Part shown: positions 5,539 through 6,094 of the stretch, piece by piece | How the letters are laid out: the number at the start of each line of letters is the position of its first letter | Position numbering within the stretch: position 1 is the first letter of the stretch | Assembly (NCBI GenBank): GCA_949742895.1 | Contig: CATJRT010000449.1 | Coordinates: 1-6,094 of the forward strand | DNA length: 6,094 nt | Source of the DNA: an uncultured Eubacteriales bacterium | Lineage (GTDB): Bacteria; Bacillota_A; Clostridia; Oscillospirales; Oscillospiraceae | Reading direction: 5' to 3' | Translations under genes and position numbers: made by a program | The notes under the pieces: model-generated | The model's input: the letters and a program-made list of their open reading frames with translations, nothing else | What the model was told of the DNA's origin: nothing | The model's database searches: none

Positions 5539-6094
5539 TCAAAGTGTGTTCAGAAAGCGCAGGAACGCCGACTTGCCCTCGCCGGTCCGGGCGTAGACTC
5601 CGGCGTGCTCCAGCACCTTGGCGAATACCAGTCCCGTTTCCTTGCGGACGATTTCCAGGGCGTTTTCTTGGGTAATGGTATAGTTTTTGGCAAATTCCTC
5701 AGCCCAGCCGGAGTGTTTAGCAGTCAGCTCGCTGGAACGCAGGTCCTTGCCGTTGGCCAGACAGTTTGCCACCGCTGCCAGCTCTTCCTTAAGACGGGAA
5801 GGGAGAACAGCCAAGCCCATCACCTCAATCAGGCCGATGTTCTCCTTTTTGATGTGGTGCAGCTCGGCGTGGGGGTGGTAGACCCCCAGGGGATGTTCCT
5901 CGGTCGTGATGTTGTTGCGCAGCACCAGGTCAAGTTCGTATTTCCCGTCCCGCATCCGCGCGATGGGAGTGATGGTGTTATGGGGCTCGCCGTCAGTTTC
6001 GGCGAAAATGAAAGCCGCCTCGTCGGTGTAGCCCCGCCACGCGGTCAATATTTTGTCTGCCAGCTCCACCAGCCGGTCTGGGTTTTCACAGGTA
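5539..6094 (-). CDS. galT: Class II UDP-glucose--hexose-1-phosphate uridylyltransferase, C-terminal part (partial, 5' end outside window)
   Basis: GalT exchanges UMP between UDP-glucose and galactose-1-phosphate in the Leloir pathway, giving UDP-galactose and glucose-1-phosphate in the cytoplasm. The frame is open to the right edge, so about 184 residues of a protein usually near 500 are visible; the GTG at 6069 is an internal Val codon. Recognisable blocks are PHNTITPIARMRDGKYELDL, LRNNITTEEHPLGVYHPHAE, HHIKKENIGLIEVMGLAVLP, and the terminal KVLEHAGVYARTGEGKSAFL before the stop. These match the C-terminal part of the Firmicutes-type (class II) enzyme rather than the E. coli type. No frame break is seen in this portion. 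It converges with spmB, and the hairpin at 5456-5500 lies about 40 bases beyond its stop. Promoter and any galK/galE partners would be to the right of the window. Confidence 0.95.
   Translation of the reverse strand, partial: TCENPDRLVELADKILTAWRGYTDEAAFIFAETDGEPHNTITPIARMRDGKYELDLVLRNNITTEEHPLGVYHPHAELHHIKKENIGLIEVMGLAVLPSRLKEELAAVANCLANGKDLRSSELTAKHSGWAEEFAKNYTITQENALEIVRKETGLVFAKVLEHAGVYARTGEGKSAFLRFLNTL

Noticed and set aside
1..6094. Mobile elements, CRISPR arrays, tRNA or rRNA genes, defence systems
   Set aside because: No transposase-like frame, spaced direct-repeat series, cloverleaf or rRNA stretch was recognised on either strand.

Overview
The window most likely comes from a GC-rich, endospore-forming Firmicute, probably a gut Clostridia of the Oscillospiraceae type (relatives of Flavonifractor, Intestinimonas or Lawsonibacter). 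This is inferred from a spmA-spmB sporulation pair, an AbrB-type regulator close to the Bacillus protein at its N-terminus, a class II (Firmicutes-type) GalT, strong AGGAGG-type ribosome binding sites and GC-rich codon use. No database search was possible.

Layout. Bases 1-226 hold the 3' end of tex (S1 RNA-binding domain). Bases 300-1031 hold a decayed lipoprotein gene: a lipobox signal peptide, in-frame stops and frameshifts, with an EF-hand-like DVDKDG motif recovered when one base is restored. Bases 1108-2679 encode a large MerR-type DNA-binding protein fused through a proline-rich linker to an RDD membrane domain and a further membrane segment carrying a C-terminal domain of about 200 residues. 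A perfect 12-bp UUCG hairpin separates it from rsmI (2738-3580), the 16S rRNA C1402 2'-O-methyltransferase. A strong, probably bidirectional terminator (3679-3715) closes rsmI and faces a convergent AbrB-family gene (3768-4010, minus strand), whose promoter contains a perfect 8-bp inverted repeat. Transcribed divergently from it, after a possible sigma-E promoter, are spmA and spmB (4246-5352). A long hairpin (5456-5500) separates them from the convergent 3' part of galT (5539-6094, minus strand).

The genes are mostly housekeeping and developmental: transcription/RNA accessory factor, rRNA methylation, transition-state control, spore cortex maturation and the Leloir pathway. No mobile element, CRISPR array, RNA gene or defence system was seen. 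The most unusual item is the MerR-RDD fusion, which has the layout of a membrane-embedded one-component transcription regulator with its own ligand or stress-sensing domain. The two most testable regulatory signals are the palindrome inside the abrB promoter and the sigma-E-like promoter before spmAB.
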